The notes under the pieces are model-generated. The model was not told the DNA's origin. It worked only from the letters and a program-made list of their open reading frames with translations, and ran no database searches. Shown here piece by piece: positions 7,944 to 16,928 of a stretch of DNA of 64,000 bases (positions are counted from its first letter, which is position 1; every line of letters begins with the position of its first letter). The stretch is taken from positions 2,976,001-3,040,000 of the forward strand of contig NZ_CP036402.1 of NCBI RefSeq assembly GCF_004322855.1, in the 5' to 3' direction. Made by a program: the position numbers and the translations under genes. The DNA is from Egibacter rhizosphaerae (GTDB taxonomy: Bacteria > Actinomycetota > Nitriliruptoria > Euzebyales > Egibacteraceae).

Positions 7944-10853
7944 ATGGCCACCCGCACGACGGCACTCGTCGGCCGTGACGAGGAGTTCGCGCGGCTCGAC
8001 GCGGCCTTCGATCGCGCCACACGACACGCGCCGACCACGGTGTTGCTCGGTGGCGAGGCGGGAGTGGGCAAGACCCGGCTGGTCGAGACGTTCGCCGAGC
8101 GCGCGCAGGGGCGGGGCGCGCGCGTCCTCTCGGGCAGGTGCCTGGAGTTGAGCGAGGGCGGCATGCCCTACGCGGCCGTGGTCGAGATGCTCCGCCAGTT
8201 GGAGGGCGAGGCCGGGATCCCGAGGCTGCACCAGCTCGCGGGTGACGAGGCCGGTGAACTCGCCCGCGTGTCGCCCGCGCTGCGCCCGACCGAGGAACCC
8301 CGCACGCCGGAGCTGCCGCTGGACCCGTCATCGCAGGTCCGCCTGTTCGAGTCCCTCCTGCGTCTGGTGCAGCGGCTGGCAGCCGAGCGGCCGCTGGTGC
8401 TCGTCATGGAGGACCTGCACTGGGCCGACACCTCGACGCGAGACCTGCTGGGGTTCCTGGCGCACAGCCTCCGGGACGTCGGCGCCATGCTCGTGGTGAC
8501 CTACCGCACCGACGAGCTGCACCGGGACCATCCGCTCCGTCCGGTGCTGGCGCGCATCCAGCGCACCGACGGCGCGGAGCGCGTGGATCTCGGGACCCTC
8601 GACCGAGTCGCGCTCGGCCGCCTGCTCGAGGCGGTCACCGGCAAGGCCCCGGGTCCCGAGCTGCTGCAACGCGTGCACGAGCGGTCGGGTGGCAACCCCT
8701 TCCTCGCCGAGGAGCTGGGGGCGGCGGGCATCGACGCCGATGCGGAGCTCCCGGACTCCCTGCGCGAGCTCCTCCTCGTGTCGGTGGAGGCGCTGCCGGA
8801 CGCGGCGGCACCGGTCGTTCGCGCCGTGGCCGCCACGAAGGGGCGGGTCCATCACGAGCTACTGGGGCGCGTGACGGGGCTCGAGGGGGAGGACCTGGAC
8901 GCCGCGGTGCGCGCTGCCGTCGACCGAGCCGTGCTCGTCACCGACCCGCGGTCCGGGGCGTACGCCTTCCGTCACCGCCTGCTGGCCGAAGCGGTGTACT
9001 CGACGCTGCTGCCCGGCGAGCGGGAGCGGCTGCACACCCAGCTGGCGACCCACATCGAGGCCGAGCCCGGGCTGGCGACGCAGTCGGCGGCCGCCGAGCT
9101 CGCGCATCACTGGCACGCCGCGAACGACCAGTCACGCTCGCTGACCGCGTCGCTGGAGGCCGCCCGTGAAGCCGAGGCGGTCGCGGGGGTGGCCGAGGCA
9201 CGGCAGCACGTCGAGCGGGCCCTCGAGCTCTGGCCGCAGGTCCCCGCCGTCGAGCAGCGCGCGGGCATCGACCATGCGGCGCTCTCGCGCTGGGCCGCGG
9301 AGCTCTCGTACCTCGCCGGCGAGGCCCGTCGCGCGGTCGCCCTCCAGGAGCAGGCCCTCGAGGAGGCGGACCCGGAGCCCACCCAGCGGGCGTTGATGCT
9401 CGAACGACTCGGCCGCTACCGGTGGCTCGCGGGTGACAGCGACGCTGCGGTCGCGGACTACGGTGCGGCCCTGGAGCAGCTGCCGGCGGAGGCGTCGGCA
9501 CGCGACCGCGCCCGCATCCTGGCCGGCAACAGCCAGATCCTCATGCTGCGCCGGCAGACACAGGAGTCCGTGGCCTACGCGGAGCAGGCCCTGGCCCTCG
9601 CCGAGCGGGTCGGCGCGCGCGACATCGAGGCCAACGTCCTCATTACCCTGGGGACCAGCCTGGCGCAGCAGGGCGGCGAGCACGGCCTGAAGCTCCTGGG
9701 GGAGGGCCGGGCGATCGCGCTGGAGCTCGGCTCGCTGGACGAACACGCGCGTTCGTACCTCAACGAGGCGAACGCGCTGGCGCACCTCGCGCGGTTCGAG
9801 GAGGCGATCGCCGCCGCCACGCAGGGCTTGGAGCGCGCGCACGAGTCGGGTCAGCACCGGGGCTTCGGGGCCGCGCTCGCCTGCAACGTCGCACGGCCGG
9901 CGATGCTCATCGGGCGCTGGCAGCTGGCCGACGAGGTGCTGACCGCCGCCCCGCGCGACACCGGTGGGGTGGGCGCCGGTTGGGCCCACGGGACCCGCGC
10001 GCAGCTGCGGGCCGCGCGTGGCGACCTCGGCGCGGCCCGCGACGAGCTGGCGGCCGCGCGGGAGGCCGGCGCGGACCGCAACGAGCTGTCGAACGCCGTG
10101 TACCAACGGGCGCACGCGTGGGTCGCCCTGTCGGCCGGTGACATCGACGAGGTGGTCGACATGGTGCGGCATTGCCCACCGATCGAGGACGACCCCGACG
10201 AGCACACGCTCGAGTTGCTCGCCTTCCTGCTGCGTGCATCGGGGGACCCACGGGTGCGCCGGCGGCTCGAGCCCGACCTGCCGGACTCGATCTTGGCCGC
10301 CTGCCGGGAGCTCGCGGCGCGCCTTCCGAGCGTCCGCCGTGCGGTGCCGGTGTGGCTGGCGCTCGCCGAGGCCGAGTACGCGCGCGTGGTCGGAGCCCCC
10401 GACGAGGTCGACCGATGGGGCGCTGCCGTCGCGCGCTGCGACGAGCTCGGACTCGTCTACCACGGGGCGTACGCGCGCTACCGCCAGGCACAGGCCGTGC
10501 TCGACGCCGAACGACGTGCCGGGGTCCGCGACCTGCTCGCGTCGGCAGTGGCGACCGCACGCGACCTGGGCGCCGAGCCGCTCCGGGAGGACATCGCTGA
10601 CCTCGCCCGGCGGGCGCGCGTCGAGCTCGACGCCGCGGCGCCGGGCCCCGACGCGGAACTCGGTCTCACCGGGCGGGAGACCGAGGTGCTGCGCCTGGTC
10701 GCCGACGGCCGCACCAACGCCCAGATCGCGTCCCGTCTCTACATCAGCGAGAAGACCGCGAGCGTCCACGTCTCCAACATGCTCCGAAAGCTAGGGGTCG
10801 CCAACCGCGGCGAGGCCGCCGCGCTCGCGCACCGCCTCGGCCTGACGACCTGA
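7944..10853 (+). CDS. LAL-type LuxR transcriptional regulator with AAA ATPase domain
   Basis: The 969-aa protein has the large ATP-binding LuxR (LAL) layout. An N-terminal STAND/AAA ATPase carries Walker A (G-G-E-A-G-V-G-K-T, about residues 36-44) and a Walker B-like L-V-L-V-M-E-D. A long alpha-helical TPR-like middle follows, and the last 65 residues form a LuxR helix-turn-helix beginning L-T-G-R-E-T-E-V-L. Such proteins act as ligand-responsive activators, often of catabolic or secondary-metabolite genes. It lies between the ThDP/flavoprotein pair and the MmgE/PrpD-aspartate dehydrogenase pair, so it is a plausible local regulator. No operator was identified. The ATG at 7944 lacks a Shine-Dalgarno but has a -10-like box 6 nt upstream. 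It is convergent with the MmgE/PrpD gene, 8 bp apart. Confidence 0.9.
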   Translation: MATRTTALVGRDEEFARLDAAFDRATRHAPTTVLLGGEAGVGKTRLVETFAERAQGRGARVLSGRCLELSEGGMPYAAVVEMLRQLEGEAGIPRLHQLAGDEAGELARVSPALRPTEEPRTPELPLDPSSQVRLFESLLRLVQRLAAERPLVLVMEDLHWADTSTRDLLGFLAHSLRDVGAMLVVTYRTDELHRDHPLRPVLARIQRTDGAERVDLGTLDRVALGRLLEAVTGKAPGPELLQRVHERSGGNPFLAEELGAAGIDADAELPDSLRELLLVSVEALPDAAAPVVRAVAATKGRVHHELLGRVTGLEGEDLDAAVRAAVDRAVLVTDPRSGAYAFRHRLLAEAVYSTLLPGERERLHTQLATHIEAEPGLATQSAAAELAHHWHAANDQSRSLTASLEAAREAEAVAGVAEARQHVERALELWPQVPAVEQRAGIDHAALSRWAAELSYLAGEARRAVALQEQALEEADPEPTQRALMLERLGRYRWLAGDSDAAVADYGAALEQLPAEASARDRARILAGNSQILMLRRQTQESVAYAEQALALAERVGARDIEANVLITLGTSLAQQGGEHGLKLLGEGRAIALELGSLDEHARSYLNEANALAHLARFEEAIAAATQGLERAHESGQHRGFGAALACNVARPAMLIGRWQLADEVLTAAPRDTGGVGAGWAHGTRAQLRAARGDLGAARDELAAAREAGADRNELSNAVYQRAHAWVALSAGDIDEVVDMVRHCPPIEDDPDEHTLELLAFLLRASGDPRVRRRLEPDLPDSILAACRELAARLPSVRRAVPVWLALAEAEYARVVGAPDEVDRWGAAVARCDELGLVYHGAYARYRQAQAVLDAERRAGVRDLLASAVATARDLGAEPLREDIADLARRARVELDAAAPGPDAELGLTGRETEVLRLVADGRTNAQIASRLYISEKTASVHVSNMLRKLGVANRGEAAALAHRLGLTT

Positions 10854-10861
10854 CGCGCCGC

Positions 10862-12286
10862 TCACCGCGGCGCACGAAGGGCCCGCTCGAGGGCCTCGAT
10901 CCGTCCTCCGGGTTCGCCGAGTGCCCGAACGGCCTCCCACGCGGCCGCGCCGCCGTCGGCGAGCGCCGACCGCCGCCCGAGATCCTCGAACTTGCGCCGC
11001 AGTGTCTCCGGTGACAGCGGCGACCGCGGGGCACCGGGCGGATCGGCGACCTCCTCCCGTACGCTCGACCCGTCGTGGCGGATCACCTCCACCCGCGTCG
11101 GGAATCCGCGGTCGTGGCCGCCGTCGAGTGCCGGATCGTCGAGCACTCGGACGCGGTGCTCGAGGAAGGCGTGCAGTTCCGCGTCGTGGACGATCTCGTC
11201 CGCGAAGCTGGCGATCGACAGCTCGCCGTGCGTGAGGATGCACGCGACGACGAACGGTACGGAGTGGTCCGCGGTCTCACGGGTTCGGGGATGCAGCTTG
11301 TCGGGGCCAGCGTGGAGCGACCGGGTTTCGGGGCCGACGTGGATGTCGACCCGCGCGATGTCGCGAGCGGCGACGCCGCGCTCGACGAGCCGGAGTGCGG
11401 CGTGCGCCGGTGCTTGGATCGTCGATCCGCAGGGATAGGGCTTGACCTGCGAGTTCGGCAGGCGTTCGGGCGTGGTCGGTGGCAGGCGGAGCACCGGTGC
11501 CTCCCCCACGCCGGCGGGGATCCCCAGCGCCAGCGGGAAGAGGCCCGCCGTGCCGACGAACGGCTGACCCGGACCCTCGACCCCGGCGGCGGCCAGCCGA
11601 GCCGACTCGAGGGCGTGGCGGCAGGCGTCGGCGGCCGCGAAGGCCTTCCACATCGAGATGCGGCCCGTGCGCGTCTGGCGCAGTGCCACGTGGCTCGTGA
11701 CCGCGATCGCGACCGCGTGCGTCGCCTGCGCGGTCGACGGTCCGATCGCGCGGGCGCAGCCGGCGACGGCGCCGAGCATGGTGACGTTCACGTGGTCGAA
11801 GCCCCGCGGTGTCGGCGCGATGGCGTCCGCGGCAGTCATGGCCACCTCGTAGGCGGTCGCGATCCCGTCGAGCGCCGTCGTGGCCGGTGCGTCCCCCAGC
11901 CGCGCCGCGGCGAGCACGGCGGGGATCACGTCGCTCGGATGGATCGGCTCGATGCCGTGGTAGGCGTCGTTGGCGTCCAGGTACCGCACCAGGGCGGCGT
12001 TCGCCAGCGCGGCGGTGGCGGGATCGGCTGCCGCGTACGGCGTGCCCCAGACCGGATGATCGCCCCCGTGGTCGGCGAACCGGTGCACCGACCGCGGCGC
12101 GGGGTCCTCGGCGCCCGCCCCCAGCGCGCAGCCGACCGCGTCGGCCACGCGGTCGACGGTCGCCCGCGTGAGCGCCGCCGGCATGGGCTCCGGTGGCCGG
12201 GTGGCGTAGGCCGCGATGGCTGCGGACCACGGGTCGGCGTGGTCGCCGTCGGCCGGATCGGAGGGTGGCTGCGGGCTCGGGGACAT
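10862..12286 (-). CDS. MmgE/PrpD family protein
   Basis: The family includes 2-methylcitrate dehydratase PrpD, cis-aconitate decarboxylase and an iminodisuccinate epimerase, so substrate cannot be assigned by family alone. The 474-aa product shows the family's early A-D-A-V-G-C-A-L-G segment, the D-A-N-D-A-Y-H central block and the P-Y-P-C-G-S-T-I-Q motif near the middle. I prefer the ATG at 12286, with GAGGAG just upstream. An in-frame ATG at 12301 is possible. It is divergent from the aspartate dehydrogenase gene, with 91 bp between start codons. No prpB or prpC is nearby, which argues against the propionate methylcitrate cycle. It more likely belongs with the ThDP/flavoprotein/aspartate dehydrogenase group. 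Confidence 0.82.
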   Translation of the reverse strand: MSPSPQPPSDPADGDHADPWSAAIAAYATRPPEPMPAALTRATVDRVADAVGCALGAGAEDPAPRSVHRFADHGGDHPVWGTPYAAADPATAALANAALVRYLDANDAYHGIEPIHPSDVIPAVLAAARLGDAPATTALDGIATAYEVAMTAADAIAPTPRGFDHVNVTMLGAVAGCARAIGPSTAQATHAVAIAVTSHVALRQTRTGRISMWKAFAAADACRHALESARLAAAGVEGPGQPFVGTAGLFPLALGIPAGVGEAPVLRLPPTTPERLPNSQVKPYPCGSTIQAPAHAALRLVERGVAARDIARVDIHVGPETRSLHAGPDKLHPRTRETADHSVPFVVACILTHGELSIASFADEIVHDAELHAFLEHRVRVLDDPALDGGHDRGFPTRVEVIRHDGSSVREEVADPPGAPRSPLSPETLRRKFEDLGRRSALADGGAAAWEAVRALGEPGGRIEALERALRAPR

Positions 12287-12377
12287 GGGCTCCTCGATCA
12301 TCGTGCGGTGGTCGCGTCGAGCCGGCCCGGTACGAACGCCTACGCTGCCGGACGACCAGCGGCGAGGGGGTGAACGG

Positions 12378-13163
12378 GTGGCGATGACACGAGTCGGGCT
12401 GATCGGGTACGGCGCGATCGGCGCGATCGTGCACGCGGTGCTGCGCGCCGGCGAGGTGCCCGGCACGGAAGCGGCGGGGATCCTGACACGTTCCGGGGAC
12501 AGCCCGCAGGCGCTCGACTCCGTCGAGGCGCTGGCCGAGGCCAGCGACCTGGTCGTGGAGGCGGCCGGTCACGACGCGCTGCGTGCACACGGTCCCGCCG
12601 TCGTCGCGAGCGGGGTCGACCTCCTCGTGGTCAGCGTCGGGGCGCTCACCGACGACGCGCTGCACGATCGGCTGCGCGGGGCCGGTCAGGGGCGGCTCCT
12701 GCTCTCGGCGGGCGCGCTGGGCGGCCTCGACCTGCTGGGCGCGGCGCGGCTCGCGGGGCCGTTCGAGCGCGTCGCGCTGCGAACGACGAAGCCGCCCGCC
12801 GTGCTCGCACGGCCGTGGATGGACGAACGCGTGCGGGCACGGCTCGAGCGTGGCGACGAGCGGGTGGTCGTCTTCGGTGGGCCCGCCCGGGAGGCCGCTC
12901 GGGCCTTCCCCGAGTCGGTCAACGTGGCGGCGACCCTCGCTCTTGCCACCGTGGGTCTCGACGCCCTGGAGGTCGAGGTGGTGGCCGACCCGGACGCGGA
13001 TCTGGTCGAGCATCTCGTGACGGTCGAGGCCGCGGCGGGCGCCTACGAGTTCCGGATCCGCAACCGGCCCTCGCCCGAGAACCCGCGCACGAGTGCCGTG
13101 ACCGCCTACAGCGTCCTGCGGGCCCTGCAGGCGCGACACGCCCCCGAGGTCGTGGGCGCGTGA
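12378..13163 (+). CDS. L-aspartate dehydrogenase family protein (NadX-like)
   Basis: The 261-aa protein starts with a Rossmann motif G-Y-G-A-I-G and continues with the DUF108 aspartate-dehydrogenase fold, including L-S-A-G-A-L-G-G-L-D-L-L and a C-terminal R-N-R-P-S-P-E-N-P-R-T-S segment. Known members interconvert L-aspartate and iminoaspartate/oxaloacetate with NAD(P), for NAD biosynthesis or aspartate catabolism. nadA and nadC are absent here, so a catabolic role with the divergent MmgE/PrpD gene is more likely. The GTG at 12378 has GAGGGGG about 7 nt upstream. The in-frame ATG at 12384 is the alternative. It is convergent with the M15 peptidase gene. Confidence 0.85.
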   Translation: MAMTRVGLIGYGAIGAIVHAVLRAGEVPGTEAAGILTRSGDSPQALDSVEALAEASDLVVEAAGHDALRAHGPAVVASGVDLLVVSVGALTDDALHDRLRGAGQGRLLLSAGALGGLDLLGAARLAGPFERVALRTTKPPAVLARPWMDERVRARLERGDERVVVFGGPAREAARAFPESVNVAATLALATVGLDALEVEVVADPDADLVEHLVTVEAAAGAYEFRIRNRPSPENPRTSAVTAYSVLRALQARHAPEVVGA

Positions 13164-13191
13164 CCCGAGGACGCCGGCGCCGCTCGTGCTG

Positions 13192-14043
13192 TCAGGCCGG
13201 GGCGGGGCGCTCGAGCCGTGCCCGCACGCGCCCGTCGGGGAGTTGGGCGTCGCGTTCGGCGGGCTCCTCGCGCAGTTCGCGCAGCTCGAAGTGCATCCCG
13301 TCCGGCGTGCGCCAGTGCCCACCCCACGCGAAGCCCCAGCGCGTGAACGTGTCCACGACCCGCTGGTCCATCTCCGGCTCACGCCCGTAGGGGTTGTCCT
13401 CGACGTTGAGGTCGATGGCAAGCCCCCACGCGTGCAGCGAGAGCGCCCGGTCGGGCTCGTGGAGGATGTGCCGCGGCACCCAGCACCCCCCGTACTGGTC
13501 GGGATCGATGAGGTGGCCGAGCCCGCGCTCCTCGAGTTCGCCCAGCGCGCCCTCGAGCGGGGGCACGAGCTTGCGGTGGCAGCGCACCGGCGCGTCGAGC
13601 AGCGGCACCTCCGCGGTCACGACGTGCTCGTCGACCCACTCGGGGTCCGGCTCGATCCGCCCACCGGCGTCGGCCTCGAACGGCAAGGGATCGAAGGCGC
13701 CGGCCACCCCTCCTTCGAGCCGGGCGACCGCTTCCTCGCCCTCGTCCAGCGCCTCGTTCTCGCCGACCCCGTCCTCCGCGGCGCCCTCGTGGACGGAACG
13801 AAGCCGCTCGCCGCCACCGTGACCCTGGCCGGACAGCTCCGACAGCTCCCCGTCCGTTCGTGGGGTCGCGTCCCGCGAAGCACCCGGTACGGCCTCGAGA
13901 AGGGCGCTGGCCAGGACGACAACGCCGGCGACGGCGCACAGCAGGGCGACCACGCGCAGCACGCGCTGGCGCCCCGTGCGGACAGCCGGCTCGACCCGCC
14001 CGGGCCGGTCGAGCCGGTCGGGCGCCGTTGGGGAGGTGGGCAT
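13192..14043 (-). CDS. membrane-anchored M15-family peptidase (D-Ala-D-Ala carboxypeptidase-like)
   Basis: The 283-aa protein has one N-terminal membrane segment (about residues 27-49), a Ser/Glu-rich linker and a C-terminal M15 zinc-peptidase domain. Zinc-site motifs are visible as S-L-H-A-W-G-L-A-I-D and D-G-M-H-F-E-L, the VanY/M15C pattern of SxHxxGxAxD and HxE/HFE. It is probably displayed outside the membrane and trims peptidoglycan peptides. In phage-type endolysins the same domain cleaves cross-bridges. It stands alone: the c-di-GMP enzyme gene is 88 bp further on, same strand. Confidence 0.8.
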   Translation of the reverse strand: MPTSPTAPDRLDRPGRVEPAVRTGRQRVLRVVALLCAVAGVVVLASALLEAVPGASRDATPRTDGELSELSGQGHGGGERLRSVHEGAAEDGVGENEALDEGEEAVARLEGGVAGAFDPLPFEADAGGRIEPDPEWVDEHVVTAEVPLLDAPVRCHRKLVPPLEGALGELEERGLGHLIDPDQYGGCWVPRHILHEPDRALSLHAWGLAIDLNVEDNPYGREPEMDQRVVDTFTRWGFAWGGHWRTPDGMHFELRELREEPAERDAQLPDGRVRARLERPAPA

Positions 14044-14130
14044 CGGAGGCCGTTCGCTCCGGTGGGCGGAGGATCGCGGTCACGCCGACCGAGGGGCGGT
14101 CGGCGACGGGGCAACCGTAGCGCGGTGGCG

Positions 14131-16755
14131 CTAGGCCTTGAGCGCGGGCGTGCTGCAGTGGCGCACGAGTTGGCGGATCTCCTGCCGGGAGCAAGGGGCG
14201 CTCCACAGGAAGCCCTGCCCGAGTTGGCAGCCGGCGCGTTCCAGCTGCTCCAACTGCCCAACCGTCTCGATGCCCTCGGCGACCGCGGGGACCTCGAGCG
14301 ACTCGATCAGTTCGAGGATGCCGAACGTGAGCCGCGCGTCGGCGTCGGGCCGGGCGAGCTCGTCGATGAAGTGCTTGTCGATCTTGACCAGGTCGAAGCG
14401 GAAGCGTCCCAGGTAGGCGAGGGAGCAGTAGCCGGTCCCGAAGTCGTCGATCGCGAGTTTCACGCCGACCCGGCGCAAGCCCTCGAGCGTCTCGTGCACG
14501 GCGGGATCGTAGTCGAGGAAGACGCTCTCGGTGAGCTCCAGGGTGAGCCGTGCGGCGGGCAACCCGCTGTGCTCCAGGGCCGCCGTGACGGCGGAGATCA
14601 GGGTGGGGTCGGCCAGCTGGACCGCGGACACGTTGACGGTCGCGAACAGGTCGGCCTCGGTCTCGGCCCGCAACCCCGCGACATCCCGGCACGCTCGCGC
14701 GAGGACGAAGTTGCCGAGTTCGGTGATGAGGCCCGACTCCTCGGCCAAGGGGATGAACTCTGAGGGCGGGATGGTCCCGAGCCGGGGATGCGACCACCGT
14801 GCCAGTGCCTCGACCCCCCAGACCGCGTTCGTGTCGATGGCATGGAGGGGTTGCAGCGCCACCGTGACCTCACCGAGATCGAGGCTGGTGCGCAGGTCCG
14901 CCTTGAGTTGGAGCCGGCGCAACGCCTGCGCGTGCATCGCGGGTTCGAAGATCTGCAGGCCGCCCTTGCCGCTGTGCTTGGCCTGGTACATCGCGGCATC
15001 CGCGTCGCGCAGCAGCTCCACCGCAGAGTGCCGAGGGCTCGAGACCGCCATGCCCATGCTGACCTTCGGTTCGAGGCGTTGGGTGGCGATCGTCACGGGT
15101 CGGCTGACCGAGTCGAGGATGCGGGTGGCGGCCTGGAGGAGCTCCTCGACGGATTCGGCGTGGGGGATGAGCAGGGCGAACTCGTCGCCGCCGAGACGCG
15201 CGGCCGTGTCGCCGACGCGGATCTCCTCCCGGAGTCGCCGGGCGAGCGTCTGCAACAGCTCGTCGCCGCGCGTGTGGCCGAGGCTGTCGTTGACCGTCTT
15301 GAAGTCGTCGAGGTCGCAGAGGAGCACCGCCACGAACCCGTCGTCCCCCGAGCGCAGCCGATTCAGCGCGGTCGTGGTCCGCTCCAGGAGCAGGGAGCGG
15401 TTCGGCAGGCCGGTGAGTTCGTCGTGGAAGGCCTGATGGGTGAGCTGCTCCTCGAGGTCCCGGCGCTGGGTGGCGTCGCGGATGGTGACGACCACCCCGC
15501 CGATCGCGGGGTGGTCGCGCTGATCGCTCAGGTCGGCCTCGAAGTACCGCCAGCGTCCGTCGGCGTGGCGCATCCGGCCCTCGATGGTGACCGACGTCTC
15601 CGGGGAGGCCGAGCGCACCCGATCGAGCGCGTGCTTGGCGTGGGTCCGGTCGTCGGGATGGATCGCCTGAATGCCCAGCGCCTCCGGCTCGTCGGGGTCG
15701 TAGCCCCAGACGCGCTGCACCGACGGGCTCACGTAGGTCGGCCGGAACGACTCGTCGACGACCATGATCGTGTCGTCGGCGTTCTCGACGAGCGCGCGGA
15801 AGCGGTCCTCGTTCTCCCGGCGCAGGTAGGTCGCGAGCGTGGTGAGCAGGCCCCACATGCGCAGGACGACCAGCGTGAACAGGGCGATCGCGCCGAACGC
15901 GATGACCAACAGCTCCGTCGAGACCCCGCCTTCGAGGCGCACGACGAGCGTCGCCGGGGCAGCCGAGGAGGCGACCCACAGGGCCACCAGGCGCGGGCGG
16001 GTCAACTGCATCCGCGCGGGCTGTCCGCGTTCCGCGACCCGCCGGACCGACGGGTGCAACACCGCGGCGCCGAACAGACCGAACGCCACGAGGCGCACGG
16101 CTTCGGGGAAGCTTCCGGCGCCCGCGGTGCCCTCGAGCAGCAGCACCGCGTTCGACAGCTCCGCGATGAAGAGCGCGCCCAGTCCGGCGGTCAAGTACCA
16201 GTACGAGGGTCCGCGGGTGCCGACGCCGAACATGAGCCGCACCACGACCGCCAGGAGCGCGAGCGCGAGCAGCGGGTAGGAGGTGGCGACCACCCGCTCT
16301 ACGGGGCCGAGGGTGGTGTCGGCCCAGGCGTGCTGGGCGACGAACACCCAGACGATGATCGCCACGCCGGTGGTGACGATCGCGGCGTCGAGCAGGCTGC
16401 CCCGGTCGACCGCCGGCGAGCGGTGTCGGATCAGGGAGACGGTCGCAGCCACCGCGGCCCCGTACGACGCGAGGTAGACGGCGTTGAGCGGGGCGGGGTC
16501 GAGGCTGGCGTGCTCGAACGCGAGCCAGAGGAGGTTGGCCGCGACGACCAGGCCCAGGGCGGCGCAGAGCAGCCACCACGGCCCGGCGTGAGCCGGTCGG
16601 TGGCGACGGACGCCGAGGACCGCGGCCCCGAGCGCGCTGAGGGCGACGACGTTGTAGAGGGCGCTGTGCACGGCAGGCTCGGACGCTGCCACGAAGGCGC
16701 CGACGACGAGGCCGGCGGCCAGGGCGTGGCCGTGTGCCCACCGGGCGGTGCGCAT
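14131..16755 (-). CDS. membrane PAS-GGDEF-EAL cyclic-di-GMP enzyme
   Basis: The 874-aa protein has about eight or nine N-terminal membrane helices (residues 8-305), a PAS domain (about 318-432), a GGDEF diguanylate cyclase (about 445-605; motif R-L-G-G-D-E-F at about 520-526) and an EAL phosphodiesterase domain (about 615-865). The product-inhibition site RxxD is present five residues before GGDEF (R-V-G-D). The EAL domain keeps E-A-L-A-R-W, the E of E-L-T-E-S, D-D-F-G-T-G and K-I-D, plus E-G-I-E-T. Both activities therefore look competent, and the net direction cannot be predicted. The membrane module may sense a small ligand or the envelope state. A BldD-like c-di-GMP receptor is encoded at 40660-41148. 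Confidence 0.95.
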   Translation of the reverse strand: MRTARWAHGHALAAGLVVGAFVAASEPAVHSALYNVVALSALGAAVLGVRRHRPAHAGPWWLLCAALGLVVAANLLWLAFEHASLDPAPLNAVYLASYGAAVAATVSLIRHRSPAVDRGSLLDAAIVTTGVAIIVWVFVAQHAWADTTLGPVERVVATSYPLLALALLAVVVRLMFGVGTRGPSYWYLTAGLGALFIAELSNAVLLLEGTAGAGSFPEAVRLVAFGLFGAAVLHPSVRRVAERGQPARMQLTRPRLVALWVASSAAPATLVVRLEGGVSTELLVIAFGAIALFTLVVLRMWGLLTTLATYLRRENEDRFRALVENADDTIMVVDESFRPTYVSPSVQRVWGYDPDEPEALGIQAIHPDDRTHAKHALDRVRSASPETSVTIEGRMRHADGRWRYFEADLSDQRDHPAIGGVVVTIRDATQRRDLEEQLTHQAFHDELTGLPNRSLLLERTTTALNRLRSGDDGFVAVLLCDLDDFKTVNDSLGHTRGDELLQTLARRLREEIRVGDTAARLGGDEFALLIPHAESVEELLQAATRILDSVSRPVTIATQRLEPKVSMGMAVSSPRHSAVELLRDADAAMYQAKHSGKGGLQIFEPAMHAQALRRLQLKADLRTSLDLGEVTVALQPLHAIDTNAVWGVEALARWSHPRLGTIPPSEFIPLAEESGLITELGNFVLARACRDVAGLRAETEADLFATVNVSAVQLADPTLISAVTAALEHSGLPAARLTLELTESVFLDYDPAVHETLEGLRRVGVKLAIDDFGTGYCSLAYLGRFRFDLVKIDKHFIDELARPDADARLTFGILELIESLEVPAVAEGIETVGQLEQLERAGCQLGQGFLWSAPCSRQEIRQLVRHCSTPALKA

Positions 16756-16823
16756 GGGGACGGCGCCTTTCGAACAGCAGAGTCCGGACGCCGTCCACGT
16801 CGGCCGCAGGCGCGTCCGATCAA

Positions 16824-16880
16824 CCGGTGGACCGCGCGTCGCCCGGTGGACCGCGCACCGTCCGGTGGACCGCGCGCTGC
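16824..16880. repeat. 19-bp-period tandem array upstream of the c-di-GMP gene
   Basis: The 14-mer CCGGTGGACCGCGC occurs exactly at 16824-16837, 16843-16856 and 16862-16875, separated by variable 5-nt spacers. A degenerate fourth copy begins near 16881. The array lies in the gap between the c-di-GMP enzyme start and the copper chaperone stop. Confidence 0.8.
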
Positions 16881-16928
16881 CCGATGGCCTGAGGCGGGGC
16901 GGCAGGTGCGTCTCGTGGCGGTGACGGC

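Noticed and set aside
5437-8331. Long minus-strand open frame (964 codons) antisense to the flavoprotein
   Set aside because: Arg/Pro/Ala-rich shadow with no recognisable motif. The forward-strand flavoprotein, the reverse lipoprotein and the LAL gene explain the region.
10862-12286. 2-methylcitrate dehydratase (prpD)
   Set aside because: No prpB, prpC or propionate genes nearby. The family covers several reactions, so only the family name is given.
16824-16880. CRISPR array
   Set aside because: Repeats are only 14 bp with 5-nt spacers and no cas genes. None of the other tandem arrays has constant repeats with unique 25-40 bp spacers.
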